This document shows positions 17,361 to 26,482 of a DNA stretch of 64,000 nt, piece by piece. Under the pieces are notes generated by a model. It saw nothing but the letters and a program-made list of their open reading frames with translations. It was not told where the DNA came from and made no database searches. The stretch is from Prevotella sp. (lineage in GTDB: Bacteria > Bacteroidota > Bacteroidia > Bacteroidales > Bacteroidaceae), in contig JAFZIY010000015.1 in the NCBI GenBank assembly GCA_017554105.1, positions 124,001 through 188,000 of the forward strand, in the 5' to 3' direction. Made by a program: the position numbers and the translations under genes. The first letter of the stretch is position 1. Every line of letters begins with the position of its first letter.

Positions 17361-17424
17361 TTGCTTCTAAATATTAACTTACAGATTAGCGTTTCTGTTC
17401 GTACTTATACATAGATATTGAGCT

Positions 17425-17592
17425 TTTAGCTCTTGTTCTTAGGAATCGAATACCGCCAATATTCACATAACAAGAACAAGTAGTCGAAAGTTCACGCTTT
17501 GTGGGCGTGGACTATTCATACTTGTTGTTATGTTGGTCACTTGGCGGTAACCAGATTCCTGATAAGTATCGAATGGTTCCGCCTTTTTTTTT
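17425..17592 (+). ncRNA. Structured RNA, 6S-like candidate with an alternative terminator
   Basis: A long, interrupted hairpin can be drawn by hand. AGGAATC (17441) pairs with GATTCCT (17554), ACCGCCAA (17452) with TTGGCGGT (17541), CATAACAA (17466) with TTGTTATG (17525), CAAGTA (17477) with TACTTG (17519), TAGTC (17481) with GACTA (17510), and CACGC (17493) with GCGTG (17505) at the tip. One rod of about 120 nt broken by internal loops is the plan of 6S RNA, and a Bacteroidales 6S-like motif is known. The 3' end has its own terminator: GGCGGTAACCA (17543-17553) can pair with TGGTTCCGCC (17574-17583) before nine Ts. That terminator competes with the rod. It may instead be a cis-acting leader of the next gene. 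Confidence 0.6.
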
Positions 17593-17598
17593 ATTATT

Positions 17599-18006
17599 AT
17601 GAACAGAAATAATTTTTTATTTTTTATTGCAATCTTAATGATTGCATTGTTGAGTTTTGGGTTTGCTTCATGTAGTAATGAAGATGATAATGGTTGGAAA
17701 CCTATTCAATCTGCCTCTGAAATACAAGGAGTTTGGGTAACCACTAGTACCGCGACTGGTGGCCTTTGTACGATGACTTATACTTTTACAGGTAATAAAT
17801 GGAATAAAGAAGAGTATTACCATAAGAGCAATAGTACCGTAAAAAACCATGGAACATTTGTTGTTTCAAAAGGAAAAATTACTTTCAAATATGAATACTC
17901 TGTGGAAGTTGAGTCAAAAGATTGGACGACATCTATAGAAATATACGAGGATGAAAGAAATACAATATGGCTAAATATAGGAGGTGCCAAATACTACAAA
18001 AAATAA
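17599..18006 (+). CDS. Small lipoprotein, lipocalin-like
   Basis: A 135-residue lipoprotein: an N-terminal hydrophobic segment ends at the lipobox FGFASC, followed by a low-complexity linker and the domain IQGVWVTTSTATGG...YTFTGNKW, which resembles the small lipocalin-like/DUF lipoproteins common in Bacteroidetes. It is notably AT-rich compared with frdB, uses A/T-ending codons, and begins 7 nt after the T-tract of the structured RNA. The next gene overlaps or abuts it. Probably acquired together with that gene; no function is known. Confidence 0.7.
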   Translation: MNRNNFLFFIAILMIALLSFGFASCSNEDDNGWKPIQSASEIQGVWVTTSTATGGLCTMTYTFTGNKWNKEEYYHKSNSTVKNHGTFVVSKGKITFKYEYSVEVESKDWTTSIEIYEDERNTIWLNIGGAKYYKK

Positions 18007-18025
18007 AAGGTCTTCTTTTTTATTT

Positions 18026-18784
18026 ATGAGATTATATCACTATACAAAATTAGAGAATATTACCTCTATAATTCAAAAGGATAAGTTATCTTTTTGGTTA
18101 ACAGACTATCGGGAGTTGGATGATCCTACCGAGGGCGAATATATAATGAAAATACAGAGACAATACTATCCAGATTGGACACACAACAGTATTGAAAGAT
18201 ATGTGTTATCATTGTGTAAGCGATATGATAGTCTTCCGATGTGGAAAGAATATGCTAACAATGCAACAGGTGTTGTATTGGAAATAGAAACTGAAAATAT
18301 TAAACCAAGTTCATTCCATATTCTCTTGTCATGTGATTATGATCAAGAAATAGTAAAAGAGCGTAGTGAAGTGATAAAAAAGAAAAAGGAGAAATATGAG
18401 ACACCAGATGTCAAACAGAGTTTTAAAGACTATTGTCAACGTTATCCGAGATTGGACCCCAAAGAACTATTGTTTTTTTTCGAAAAGTCAGATATATTGG
18501 ATGCCTGTGTTGAACTAATAAGAGTTAAACATCCATGTTATTCGTATGAAGAAGAGTATAGATATATAATTAAGGCCTGGAATGATAGTTTTCATTATTG
18601 CTTTAAAAACGGGAAATTGAGAAGTTGTTATGAGTTCAATATAGAGAATAATGCTCTGACAAAACTATATGTTGGTCCCAATAATCCTAAAGAAATAATA
18701 TATGAAGTAAAAAAGTATTTGCAATTTATTGGTTATAAAGACACAGAAGTTCAAATGGTAGATTTGCCTTATAGAAACATATAA
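18026..18784 (+). CDS. DUF2971 family protein
   Basis: The 252-residue cytosolic product begins at the ATG at 18026 (MRLYHYTKLENITSI), 19 nt after the lipoprotein stop; an upstream in-frame ATG lies inside that gene. The family pattern is clear: LYHYT at the start, a TDYRELDDPTEG motif, LPMWKEYANNATGVVLEIE, and SYEEEYRYI near residue 180. The function of DUF2971 is not established. The spread-out His-Tyr, Tyr and Glu motifs recall ADP-ribosyltransferase folds, which is only an inference. Codon use is very AT-rich and the gene lies beside a transposase remnant, so horizontal origin is likely. Confidence 0.8.
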   Translation: MRLYHYTKLENITSIIQKDKLSFWLTDYRELDDPTEGEYIMKIQRQYYPDWTHNSIERYVLSLCKRYDSLPMWKEYANNATGVVLEIETENIKPSSFHILLSCDYDQEIVKERSEVIKKKKEKYETPDVKQSFKDYCQRYPRLDPKELLFFFEKSDILDACVELIRVKHPCYSYEEEYRYIIKAWNDSFHYCFKNGKLRSCYEFNIENNALTKLYVGPNNPKEIIYEVKKYLQFIGYKDTEVQMVDLPYRNI

Positions 18785-18902
18785 GGTAGATAATACGCCA
18801 GTTCGGTATAAGAAAGTTGTTTGAAAAATTGATAATCTCATTTTTTTGTACCTTTATAGGTGATTTCCAGTTTCTTATAAGGTCAAATAAAAGAATAAAC
18901 TC

Positions 18903-19080
18903 ATGATTAACAACGACAAAATTACAAAAAAACAGTGCTACGGATGAATTTAGCAAGAAATTTGATGAAGAAATTGAAAACATGCCTTTTCTGAGTCTGG
19001 ACTGCAAGTTCCACCGCAGACGTGTAGCCAGCATGTCCGACAGTCAGATTACGGCCCTCTTCATCGGATTCGCAATATGA
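18903..19080 (+). pseudogene. Remnant of an IS982-like transposase (N-terminal fragment)
   Basis: The fragment begins MINNDKITK, hits a stop, and continues after a frameshift as DEFSKKFDEEIE, then RRRVASMSDSQITALFIGF before another stop. This order (NDKIT, DEF..KFD, RRR..SMSDSQI) matches the N-terminus of IS982-type DDE transposases frequent in Bacteroidales. The rest of the element, with the catalytic domain, is absent. It marks the right-hand edge of the AT-rich islet 17.6-19.1 kb. No terminal inverted repeats could be recognised. Confidence 0.65.
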
Positions 19081-19255
19081 CGGTATTGAGTATAAGCATT
19101 TGTAATGCAAATTAAAACTAAGTCGATGGTCTGGTCTCATAGCGAGAGCAGGCCATCTTTGATGATATGATAAGGAAAAACGGGCATTGTTCTTGTTTGG
19201 GGGAAAATTAATGTATTTTTGCAGGGGCTTGAGGGCTCATTTAGAAATAATTTAG

Positions 19256-19263
19256 TAATTTTG
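19256..19263 (+). promoter_or_regulatory. -7 element of the M3 peptidase gene
   Basis: TAATTTTG followed by TACC matches TAnnTTTG and sits 27 nt before the chosen ATG at 19291. A second match, TATTTTTG at 19214-19221, lies further up. Neither has a perfect TTTG at 19-20 nt. Confidence 0.45.
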
Positions 19264-19290
19264 TACCATGAACTCCTAAACTATTTATCT

Positions 19291-21447
19291 ATGAAAAAGA
19301 AAAAGTATTGTGTTGTGATGAATAAGAAATTGATAACCCTTGGAATCTCGGCAGCGATGCTGTCGGTATCGACGGTGCAGTTGACAGGCTGTACGGAAAA
19401 TAATAGTAATAACCCTTTGTTGCAGGAGAGCACGCTACCATTTGGAGCTCCTGACTTCAGTAAGATTAAGACCTCTGACTATTTGCCCGCCTTTGAGGCT
19501 GCCATTCAGCAGAAACGTGATGAAATCGCAAAGATTGTGGAGAACAAAGACTCTGCAACCTTCGAGAATACTATCCTCGCCTTCGAGGAGAGTGGGAAGA
19601 CGCTTGACCGTGTGGCGCGTGTGTTCTTTGCTTTGGTCGAAGCAGAAAAGACTGATGAGATTGGCGACATCGAGAAAAAGGTGCAGCCGATGCTTACAAG
19701 TCTTGAAAACGAGATAACGTTCAATAAACCACTGTTCGAACGTATCCGACAGGTTTATGACCGCGAACATGACTCGTTGCAGGGTGAGGACCAGAAACTT
19801 TTGGAGGAAATATACAAGGACTTTGTGCGCGAGGGTGCATTGTTGCCTGACGATAAGATGGCCCGCATGAAGGAAATCAACCTGCGCATCTCCGAACTGC
19901 AGACACAGTGGGGCGACATGCTGTCCGAAGCCACCAACGATGCTGTGGTATGGGTTGACAAGAAGGAAGATTTGGCAGGTCTCAGCGAGGCTGATATCGC
20001 ACAGTGTGCCAAAGATGCTGAGAGTAGAGGCAAGAAGGCACCATACGCCATTGTCATCGTGAACACCACCCAGCAGGCTCTGCTGGCCAGCCTTGACAAC
20101 CGTGACCTGCGTAAGAAGGTCTATGAGGCCTCTATTCATCGCTCTGACGGTACGGGTAAGCACAACACATTCCCGCTGGTTGTTGAGATTGCCAAGTTGC
20201 GTGCTGAGCAGGCAGAGATTATGGGCTATCCAAACTATGCTTCCTATTCATTGGAAAGGACAATGGCAAAAACACCAGAGAACGTCTATTCCTTCCTCAA
20301 GAACCTCATCAGTCAGTACACACCGAAAGTTCAGGCAGAGACGAAGGCCATCGAGGACTTCGCACGCAAGACGCAAGGTGCCGACTTCCAGTTACAGCCT
20401 TACGACCGCTTCTATTATTCTGCCAAGATGAAGAAAGAACAACTTGACATTAGCGATGACGAGGTGAAGCCTTATTTCAATGTTGACAGTGTATTGATTA
20501 ATGGCGTGTTCTATGCCGCAAACCGCGCCTATGGACTGACGTTCAAGGAGCGTACCGATATTCCGACATACCATCCCGATATGAAGGTATTTGAGGTTTT
20601 TGACAAAGACGGCAAGCAGAAAGCACTTTTCTATTGCGACTATTACCGTCGTCCTACGAAGCGTGGCGGTGCATGGATGGATGGTTTTGCAAAGCAAAGT
20701 CGCCAGCGCCAGCAGTTGCCTATCATCTTCAATGTATGCAACAGTGCTAAGGCACCTGAGGGACAACCCTCACTGCTCACATGGGATGAGGTGACCACTA
20801 TGTTTCATGAGTTCGGACATGCCCTGCATGGCATGCTTTCCGACTGCCAATACTATAAGTTGAGCGGCACCAGTGTGGCTCGCGATTTCGTCGAAATGCC
20901 ATCGCAGTTCAACGAGTCGTTTGCCTCTATACCTGAGGTCTTTGACAACTATGCCCGTCATTATAAGACAGGCGAGTCAATGCCTGCAGAACTGAAAGAG
21001 CGCATGTTGAAGAGTATCAATTTCCAGACGGCATACGCCCTGGGTGAGAACCTCGCTGCCACCTGCATAGACATGGCATGGCACATGCTCGCCTCCAAGG
21101 ATATCCCTACCGTTGACAAGGCAGCCGCCTTTGAGACAGAGGCTTTGCGCCAGGTGGGATTGTTGGATGCCCAGGTTCCTCCTCGTTACTATACCAGTTA
21201 CTTCAACCATGTGTGGGGCGGTGGCTATGCAGCGGGCTACTACAGTTATCTGTGGACGGAGGTGCTGGCTGTCAATGTTGCCGATGTCTTTGCCAAACGT
21301 GGTGCAATGAAGCCTGAGACGGGCCAGGAACTGTGCGACAAGATATTGAGTCGCGGTAATACGGGCGACCTCATGCAGATGTTCACCGACTTCACAGGAA
21401 TGAAGGAACCTGATGCCTCCAGTTTGCTCAAAGCAAGAGGACTTTAG
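19291..21447 (+). CDS. dcp: M3 family metallopeptidase lipoprotein (peptidyl-dipeptidase Dcp-like)
   Basis: A zinc peptidase of the thimet/Dcp group, 718 residues from the ATG at 19291. MKKKKYCVVMNKK starts a lipoprotein signal ending VQLTGC, so unlike cytosolic Dcp of E. coli this copy should be anchored in the envelope and trim oligopeptides there. An ATG at 19318 is an equally acceptable start. The zinc site is in TMFHEFGHALHGML (HExxH), with the third ligand in the downstream DFVEMPSQFNESF. The long helical N-terminal half is complete. Asaccharolytic and peptide-using Bacteroidales often carry such secreted peptidases. Confidence 0.92.
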   Translation: MKKKKYCVVMNKKLITLGISAAMLSVSTVQLTGCTENNSNNPLLQESTLPFGAPDFSKIKTSDYLPAFEAAIQQKRDEIAKIVENKDSATFENTILAFEESGKTLDRVARVFFALVEAEKTDEIGDIEKKVQPMLTSLENEITFNKPLFERIRQVYDREHDSLQGEDQKLLEEIYKDFVREGALLPDDKMARMKEINLRISELQTQWGDMLSEATNDAVVWVDKKEDLAGLSEADIAQCAKDAESRGKKAPYAIVIVNTTQQALLASLDNRDLRKKVYEASIHRSDGTGKHNTFPLVVEIAKLRAEQAEIMGYPNYASYSLERTMAKTPENVYSFLKNLISQYTPKVQAETKAIEDFARKTQGADFQLQPYDRFYYSAKMKKEQLDISDDEVKPYFNVDSVLINGVFYAANRAYGLTFKERTDIPTYHPDMKVFEVFDKDGKQKALFYCDYYRRPTKRGGAWMDGFAKQSRQRQQLPIIFNVCNSAKAPEGQPSLLTWDEVTTMFHEFGHALHGMLSDCQYYKLSGTSVARDFVEMPSQFNESFASIPEVFDNYARHYKTGESMPAELKERMLKSINFQTAYALGENLAATCIDMAWHMLASKDIPTVDKAAAFETEALRQVGLLDAQVPPRYYTSYFNHVWGGGYAAGYYSYLWTEVLAVNVADVFAKRGAMKPETGQELCDKILSRGNTGDLMQMFTDFTGMKEPDASSLLKARGL

Positions 21448-21467
21448 AAGTAAACACATAGATTGAT

Positions 21468-21938
21468 ATGAGTCCAAGTTTAATGTTAAATGTCTCTTTT
21501 GGCATTTTTGCCTTAATGCCACAAGGATGGGTGTTTATGATTCTGATAATGTTATTGGAATCTTTCATCATGTCTGAGTTATTGTGCAAACGAAAGTTCA
21601 CCCGTAGAATAACGGCATCTGTCTTTTGTAGCAATTTTATCAGTGGGTTATTTGGCTTTATTATAACATTAATTATTAATGGTGGATGGATGCTTGTTAT
21701 CTGGTTTCCTTGGGTTAGCAGTCATGAGATTGATTTCTCCGCCCCTAATGCACTTGTGGGCTTTATCGTGTTTTATTTAGTCGCTTTTGTCTTGTCTGTA
21801 CTCATAGAGATATTAATCAATTATATTATTCTAGGTAGAATATATCCATTTGGTAAAATACTCAAAGCAACATTATTGGCTAATATAGCAAGTTATTTGT
21901 TGGGTAGCATAGTCTTGTATTCGTATAGCTTTTCTTGA
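21468..21938 (+). CDS. Integral membrane protein of unknown function
   Basis: A 156-residue protein with four likely membrane helices: residues 9-30, 48-70, 90-118 (after the WVSSHEIDF loop) and 130-153. No family is recognised. It follows the peptidase gene by 20 nt and precedes the hydrolase gene closely, so one transcript is possible. Its codon use is more AT-rich than that of either neighbour. Confidence 0.65.
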   Translation: MSPSLMLNVSFGIFALMPQGWVFMILIMLLESFIMSELLCKRKFTRRITASVFCSNFISGLFGFIITLIINGGWMLVIWFPWVSSHEIDFSAPNALVGFIVFYLVAFVLSVLIEILINYIILGRIYPFGKILKATLLANIASYLLGSIVLYSYSFS

Positions 21939-21965
21939 CCAATGGACTTAATAAACAATAAATAT

Positions 21966-22886
21966 ATGAAAAAGAAAATCTTTATGACATTAACGCTTGT
22001 GCTTGCAATGAGCACAAGCATGTTTGCACAGTCCGAACCCGTTGTTCTCGAAGAAGGGGGAACAGGTCCCTATAAGGCAGTGATGTATGAGGTGGAGGGA
22101 TTCGGTGAGCACACCGTGTTCGCACCGAAAGACCTCTCCGTGTTCAATGCCAAGAACGCCCTGCCTGTGCTGGTATGGGGCAATGGCGGTTGCGCCAACT
22201 CACCGCGCGGTCATGAGAAGTTCCTCAACGACATCGCGTCATACGGTTATATCGTCTTGGCAACAGGTATCATGCCGAAACAAGATGCGCCACGCGGCAT
22301 GGGCATGGGGTTCGGTGGCAACCAGTCGCGCTCTGAGCAACAGGTAGAGTCGATGGACTGGGCTTTCGCACAGAATGCTGACAAAAACAGTCCGTTCTAT
22401 CAGAAGATTGACACCAAGAACATCTGCATCTCGGGCATGTCGTGCGGTGGGCTGCAGGCACTCTTCAACTGCTTCGACGAGCGCGTCACCTCCATCATGA
22501 TATGCAACAGCGGTCTGTTCGAGCAGCCAGAGGGCGGTGAGGGTCCGCGTATGCCTGGTATGCCCAACGTTCCTAAGGACAAACTGAAAGAGATTCACTG
22601 TCCCATCATCTATATCCTGGGCGGTGAGTCGGACATCGCATACGTCAATGGTATGGACGACTTCAAGCGCATCGAGCATGTGCCAGCCATCGCTGTTAAT
22701 CTGCCAGTAGGTCACGGAGGAACATACAACCAGCCTCACGGCGGTGAGTTCGCCATTGTAGCCCGTGCATGGCTCGACTGGCAACTCAAGGGTGACCAGG
22801 AAGCATCGAAGATGTTCGTTGGCGACAGTCCCGCAATACTGCAGCGGAAAGACTGGACAATAGTTAAGAACGCCAAGGTGAAATAA
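21966..22886 (+). CDS. Secreted alpha/beta hydrolase (cutinase/PET-hydrolase-like fold)
   Basis: A 306-residue exported hydrolase. MKKKIFMTLTLVLAMSTSMFAQ is a standard signal peptide, and the ATG at 21966 is chosen because upstream residues are hydrophilic. The fold matches dienelactone-hydrolase/cutinase-like serine enzymes: LPVLVWGNGGCANS (oxyanion region), ISGMSCGGLQALF with the nucleophile serine in GxSxGG, ILGGESDIAY with the probable aspartate, and PVGHGGTY with the histidine. Substrate is unknown; esters of plant cell-wall sugars would suit the neighbouring GH43 and GH30 genes (inference). It ends at a strong hairpin. Confidence 0.8.
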   Translation: MKKKIFMTLTLVLAMSTSMFAQSEPVVLEEGGTGPYKAVMYEVEGFGEHTVFAPKDLSVFNAKNALPVLVWGNGGCANSPRGHEKFLNDIASYGYIVLATGIMPKQDAPRGMGMGFGGNQSRSEQQVESMDWAFAQNADKNSPFYQKIDTKNICISGMSCGGLQALFNCFDERVTSIMICNSGLFEQPEGGEGPRMPGMPNVPKDKLKEIHCPIIYILGGESDIAYVNGMDDFKRIEHVPAIAVNLPVGHGGTYNQPHGGEFAIVARAWLDWQLKGDQEASKMFVGDSPAILQRKDWTIVKNAKVK

Positions 22887-22901
22887 GGAGATACCGCAAA
22901 G

Positions 22902-22932
22902 TAGGGAGTGATTAGTTTCCAATCACTCCCTA
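22902..22932 (+). terminator. Terminator after the alpha/beta hydrolase gene
   Basis: TAGGGAGTGATT (22902-22913) and AATCACTCCCTA (22921-22932) form a perfect 12-bp stem with a 7-nt loop 15 nt after the stop. The 3' side is A-rich rather than T-rich. Confidence 0.7.
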
Positions 22933-22999
22933 AAATATGGTTAGTTAGACAGCGTTTAGGTTTCGGGTGCTTGTCAATACCAGATGATGTTTGGTTAAG

Positions 23000-23031
23000 T
23001 TTGGTGATTTCAAACAAAAATTGTACCTTTG
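23000..23031 (+). promoter_or_regulatory. Promoter of the GH43 gene
   Basis: TTTG (23000-23003), 20 nt, TACCTTTG (23024-23031), followed by CACCC. Both elements are exact. The leader is about 40 nt. Confidence 0.75.
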
Positions 23032-23076
23032 CACCCGGAACAAACCAAAACATGTAATAACGACCTTAACATTATT

Positions 23077-24816
23077 ATGTACAAGAAACTACTACTTACA
23101 GCCACTATTATGGCGGTATGCCTGCAAACTAAAGCCCAAACGCTAGCCGCCGATTACAAGGGTACTGGTAACAACAACCCCATCAGTGCTAACATTTTCT
23201 GCGCTGACCCCACAGCGCTGGAATATAACGGACGTCTTTATGTCTATGGTTCTAATGACCATCAGCAGTTTGTCGCTAACGGTAAGCAGGGCGAGAACAG
23301 TTACGGTTCCATCAAGTCTATCGTGGTATTCTCTACCGATGACATGGTAAATTGGACTTTCCACGGAACCATTGACGTGGCGAAACTATGCTCCTCATGG
23401 GTTACCAGTCCATGGTATCAGGGCTTTGGAGTGTCGTGGGCACCGTCAGTGACATGGCGCACGAACGATGAGGGAGTTGATGAGTTCTTCCTATACTTCT
23501 GCAACAGCAGTCATGGCGTGGGTGTGCTGAAGGCCAACTCGCCTATCGGTCCCTGGAAATCGCCTAACAACAAGTTGATGATTCATTACGACACGCCGGG
23601 GGCTAATCCGTCAGGAACCAATGCCAATTTCGACCCAGGTGTAGTAATTGATGACAACGGCGTAGGTTGGATTTCTTTCGGTGGTCTTGGTCCAAGCACG
23701 ATTATGCCCGATGCAGCCCGTATCGTGAAACTGGCGCCTTCGATGACCGAAGTCGATGGTACGGCAGTCAAGATACATGCACCCTATCATTTCGAGGCCA
23801 ATGAGTTGAACGTGATGAACGGCAAGTACATCTATACCTATTGTTCTAACTGGGCACAGCGCACGGACGCTGAGTGGAATGCCTACAAGGCAGAACATGG
23901 CATCACCGTCTCAGCACCCAATACCTGTACCATGTGCTATATGGTTTCTGACAATCCTATGGACCCCAACTCTTGGGTTTACAAAGGCGTCTATGGACCT
24001 CATCCTGGTCAGGGAACGAACAACAACCACTCGCATCTGCAGAAGTTCCAGGGCGAATACTATCATATCTACCACGGGGCTCAGTTGATGTTGTACTGGA
24101 GAGATGGCAATATCATAGACAATGATTGCGGCATCTTCCGTTCCATCTGTGTGAACAAGGCCACAGTAGATGAGAGTACTCAGACCATCAATCAGGTTAC
24201 GCCAAACCTCGAGGGTGTCACCGCTATCAAGAACCTCGATCCCTACCAACTGCAGCAGGCTGAGACGATGGCCAGTTGTGGCGGTGTGGATTACGAGGAT
24301 TTCACCAACATCAAGAAGAACGCTAAAATTAACACTTTGGGCAATGACGCATCGGCGAACATGCAGGTGAAAATGAAGGAGGGTTCGTGGATTTCACAGC
24401 GTAGTGTAGATTTCGGCACCGGTGCTTCAAAATTTACGCTATGCGCCAAGGGAACAGGCACGATAGAGATACGCACAAGCCCTAATCCCAAGACAAAAAT
24501 AGCCACTATTGAGTTCTCATCGACAGAGATGGAGAGCCAAACCTTTGATGTTGATGCAAACAAATTCAAGGGAGTGAAAAAGAATCTGTATATGGTCGTT
24601 ACTTCTGCCACAGACTTCTATGTGGATGCTTGGCAGTTCGCCGACTCACAGTCCAGCAGTATTCAGGAGATAGAGAATAACGCACATGTGAAGGTACAGC
24701 GCTACGACCTGTCCGGCCGTCGTCTGTCGGACGGTCAGCAGTATCGTGGCGTCGTCATTGAGAAATATACCGACGAGAACGGAATGACACACAGTCGCAA
24801 GGTATTGTCTGAATAA
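23077..24816 (+). CDS. Secreted glycoside hydrolase family 43 enzyme with CBM6-like domain
   Basis: The 579-residue product has a signal peptide (MYKKLLLTATIMAVCLQTKA). Residues about 30-370 form a GH43 five-bladed propeller: FCADPTALEYNGRLYVYGSN holds the general-base Asp, WAPSV is the usual pocket motif, NFDPGVVIDDNG supplies another conserved Asp, and YHFEANELNV holds the likely catalytic Glu. Residues about 395-525 look like a CBM6 carbohydrate-binding module, and the last 40 carry the Prevotella-type tail with YDLSGRRLSDG. GH43 enzymes release arabinose or xylose from arabinoxylan or related polymers. It converges with the GH30 gene. Confidence 0.9.
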   Translation: MYKKLLLTATIMAVCLQTKAQTLAADYKGTGNNNPISANIFCADPTALEYNGRLYVYGSNDHQQFVANGKQGENSYGSIKSIVVFSTDDMVNWTFHGTIDVAKLCSSWVTSPWYQGFGVSWAPSVTWRTNDEGVDEFFLYFCNSSHGVGVLKANSPIGPWKSPNNKLMIHYDTPGANPSGTNANFDPGVVIDDNGVGWISFGGLGPSTIMPDAARIVKLAPSMTEVDGTAVKIHAPYHFEANELNVMNGKYIYTYCSNWAQRTDAEWNAYKAEHGITVSAPNTCTMCYMVSDNPMDPNSWVYKGVYGPHPGQGTNNNHSHLQKFQGEYYHIYHGAQLMLYWRDGNIIDNDCGIFRSICVNKATVDESTQTINQVTPNLEGVTAIKNLDPYQLQQAETMASCGGVDYEDFTNIKKNAKINTLGNDASANMQVKMKEGSWISQRSVDFGTGASKFTLCAKGTGTIEIRTSPNPKTKIATIEFSSTEMESQTFDVDANKFKGVKKNLYMVVTSATDFYVDAWQFADSQSSSIQEIENNAHVKVQRYDLSGRRLSDGQQYRGVVIEKYTDENGMTHSRKVLSE

Positions 24817-24838
24817 CAGCGATTGACATAGCGTAACA

Positions 24839-24873
24839 AAACATCCCGCCATCACATCGATGGCGGGATGTTT
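24839..24873. terminator. Bidirectional terminator between GH43 and GH30 genes
   Basis: A 14-bp perfect stem, AAACATCCCGCCAT / ATGGCGGGATGTTT, with a 7-nt loop, A-tract before and T-tract after, between the two convergent genes. Confidence 0.85.
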
Positions 24874-24910
24874 GCTTTATGAAAGTCTCAAACGATATAA
24901 TCGTGTCTTC

Positions 24911-26458
24911 TTAACGCTCCACTATAATTTTCCGGGATTTGCCGTTGGCACTTCTCTCGATGCATAGTCCGTGCGGATTCTCAAGCCTTCGTCCTTGCAG
25001 GTCGTAGTAGGTCTTGGCATCGTCGTCATCGTAATACTCCTCCTGTGTCTCAATCTCCTGAATGGCAGTGCTTGGATTGTCGATGATGAAGATATAGGTG
25101 TTCAGGCTACGGGCTGGCTTGTTGACGATAACTTCATTGGTGGACTCCTCGATGGTGATGTCCGACTTCTGGCACAGTTGGCTGGTTTCATTGCCCGTTG
25201 ACAATATATGTGTTCCACTCTTCACGTTGTAGGGCAGCACCAGTTTCAGGTTGGGGTTGGTGGACGCTGTTGTGTCGATAGCCATTACGATGAGAGAGTC
25301 GCCCTTGATATATGCCGAGTATTCCTTATCAGCCTCTGAACCAGAAGTCATATCCCTGTCAGTTGTCAGACGTGTTGAGCCTGTGACATACTTTGAGAAG
25401 TGTGACATCACGAATGCGCGGGGCAGCAGCACGTCCTTGTCGTTGCCAGGGACGGTTTGTCCATCGACAGGCTGACCTGTACCGCAGAAAGCCCAGTGGG
25501 CACGCAGATACCAGTAGATGTAACCGGTGCATCCTGCCAGCATACACTCGTTGAGTTCCTCTGCAAAGAGCAGGTTCTCATGCCAAGTCGGCAGACGGGG
25601 TCCGATATTATCGGTCGAAGAGTGCTCGGTCATCCACACCTCCTTGCCGTACTGTGTTGGAAGTTCTGCCGCATACTTCATATAATCAAGGGGAGCATGG
25701 CCATAGAGGTGACCTGCCACGATGTCAATCTGCTCGCGGCATGTCGGGTCCTGCATTAGTGGGTCGGTATAGTTTCGGGTGAAGCCCAAAGGCTCGCCAC
25801 TGATAAGTTTCACGCCGGAATAGGTCTCGCGGTCAAGCATATATGCATAGTTCTTGACAAGGTTTACCAGATCCTCGGGATCATAGAGGCATCCGGAATA
25901 GCTGACCCACCAGTCGGGTTCGTTTTGGATAGACACAGCATCCATGACGACACCATGATCCTTCATCCACTTTAGGAAGGTGTTCAGCCATGGGAAGAAC
26001 TTGTCGTAGCAGTCCTCACGCAGTTTACCGTGTTGGTAACCCTGGTCTTCTGCATTACCGCCTTGTGCGGTGCCGTTGGTCTTGTACTCTCCTGGAGGCG
26101 ACCAAGGAGTGCCGAAGACGATACCGCCACGCTGCTTGACAATTTTAGCCGAAGGCAGTGAGCCATTCCAGTCGTAGTCGCCCCAGTTATCGCCAGTGAA
26201 ACTTGGTGATATTTCCATACGCAAGATGTTCAGTCCAATCTTAGACTTGGCACCGTAAAGTTTGCCTATAGGACCGTTGTCCGTGCCAAATGGTTTCATG
26301 GCACCATCGCAGCAAGCACCGCCGAAGCCTGTGATTTTCTGGCGAGTGGTGCTATTAACAGTTAACTTAGTGACAGGTGGTGCAAACTTGGGATCAGAAT
26401 CAGCCTGGCTACCAATAGTGGCAGCAAATACAATCAATAAAGTAAAAATCCTTTTCAT
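24911..26458 (-). CDS. Secreted glycoside hydrolase family 30 enzyme (xylanase/glucuronoxylanase-like)
   Basis: The 515-residue enzyme starts at the ATG at 26458, giving MKRIFTLLIVFAATIGSQA as a signal peptide; an upstream in-frame ATG would add 29 residues that read through the promoter. The GH30 barrel is complete: TGFGGACCDGAMKPF, SIQNEPDWW with acid/base Glu180, and EVWMTEHSS with nucleophile Glu278. A beta-sandwich side domain follows (to about 455). The compact loops resemble subfamily 8, which cuts glucuronoxylan, more than glucosylceramidases. The C-terminus carries YYDLQGRRLENPHG, the same type of tail as GH43 next door, so both may leave by one route. Confidence 0.88.
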   Translation of the reverse strand: MKRIFTLLIVFAATIGSQADSDPKFAPPVTKLTVNSTTRQKITGFGGACCDGAMKPFGTDNGPIGKLYGAKSKIGLNILRMEISPSFTGDNWGDYDWNGSLPSAKIVKQRGGIVFGTPWSPPGEYKTNGTAQGGNAEDQGYQHGKLREDCYDKFFPWLNTFLKWMKDHGVVMDAVSIQNEPDWWVSYSGCLYDPEDLVNLVKNYAYMLDRETYSGVKLISGEPLGFTRNYTDPLMQDPTCREQIDIVAGHLYGHAPLDYMKYAAELPTQYGKEVWMTEHSSTDNIGPRLPTWHENLLFAEELNECMLAGCTGYIYWYLRAHWAFCGTGQPVDGQTVPGNDKDVLLPRAFVMSHFSKYVTGSTRLTTDRDMTSGSEADKEYSAYIKGDSLIVMAIDTTASTNPNLKLVLPYNVKSGTHILSTGNETSQLCQKSDITIEESTNEVIVNKPARSLNTYIFIIDNPSTAIQEIETQEEYYDDDDAKTYYDLQGRRLENPHGLCIERSANGKSRKIIVER

Positions 26459-26482
26459 TTGTAGTAAATAGTAGTTCGGGTG

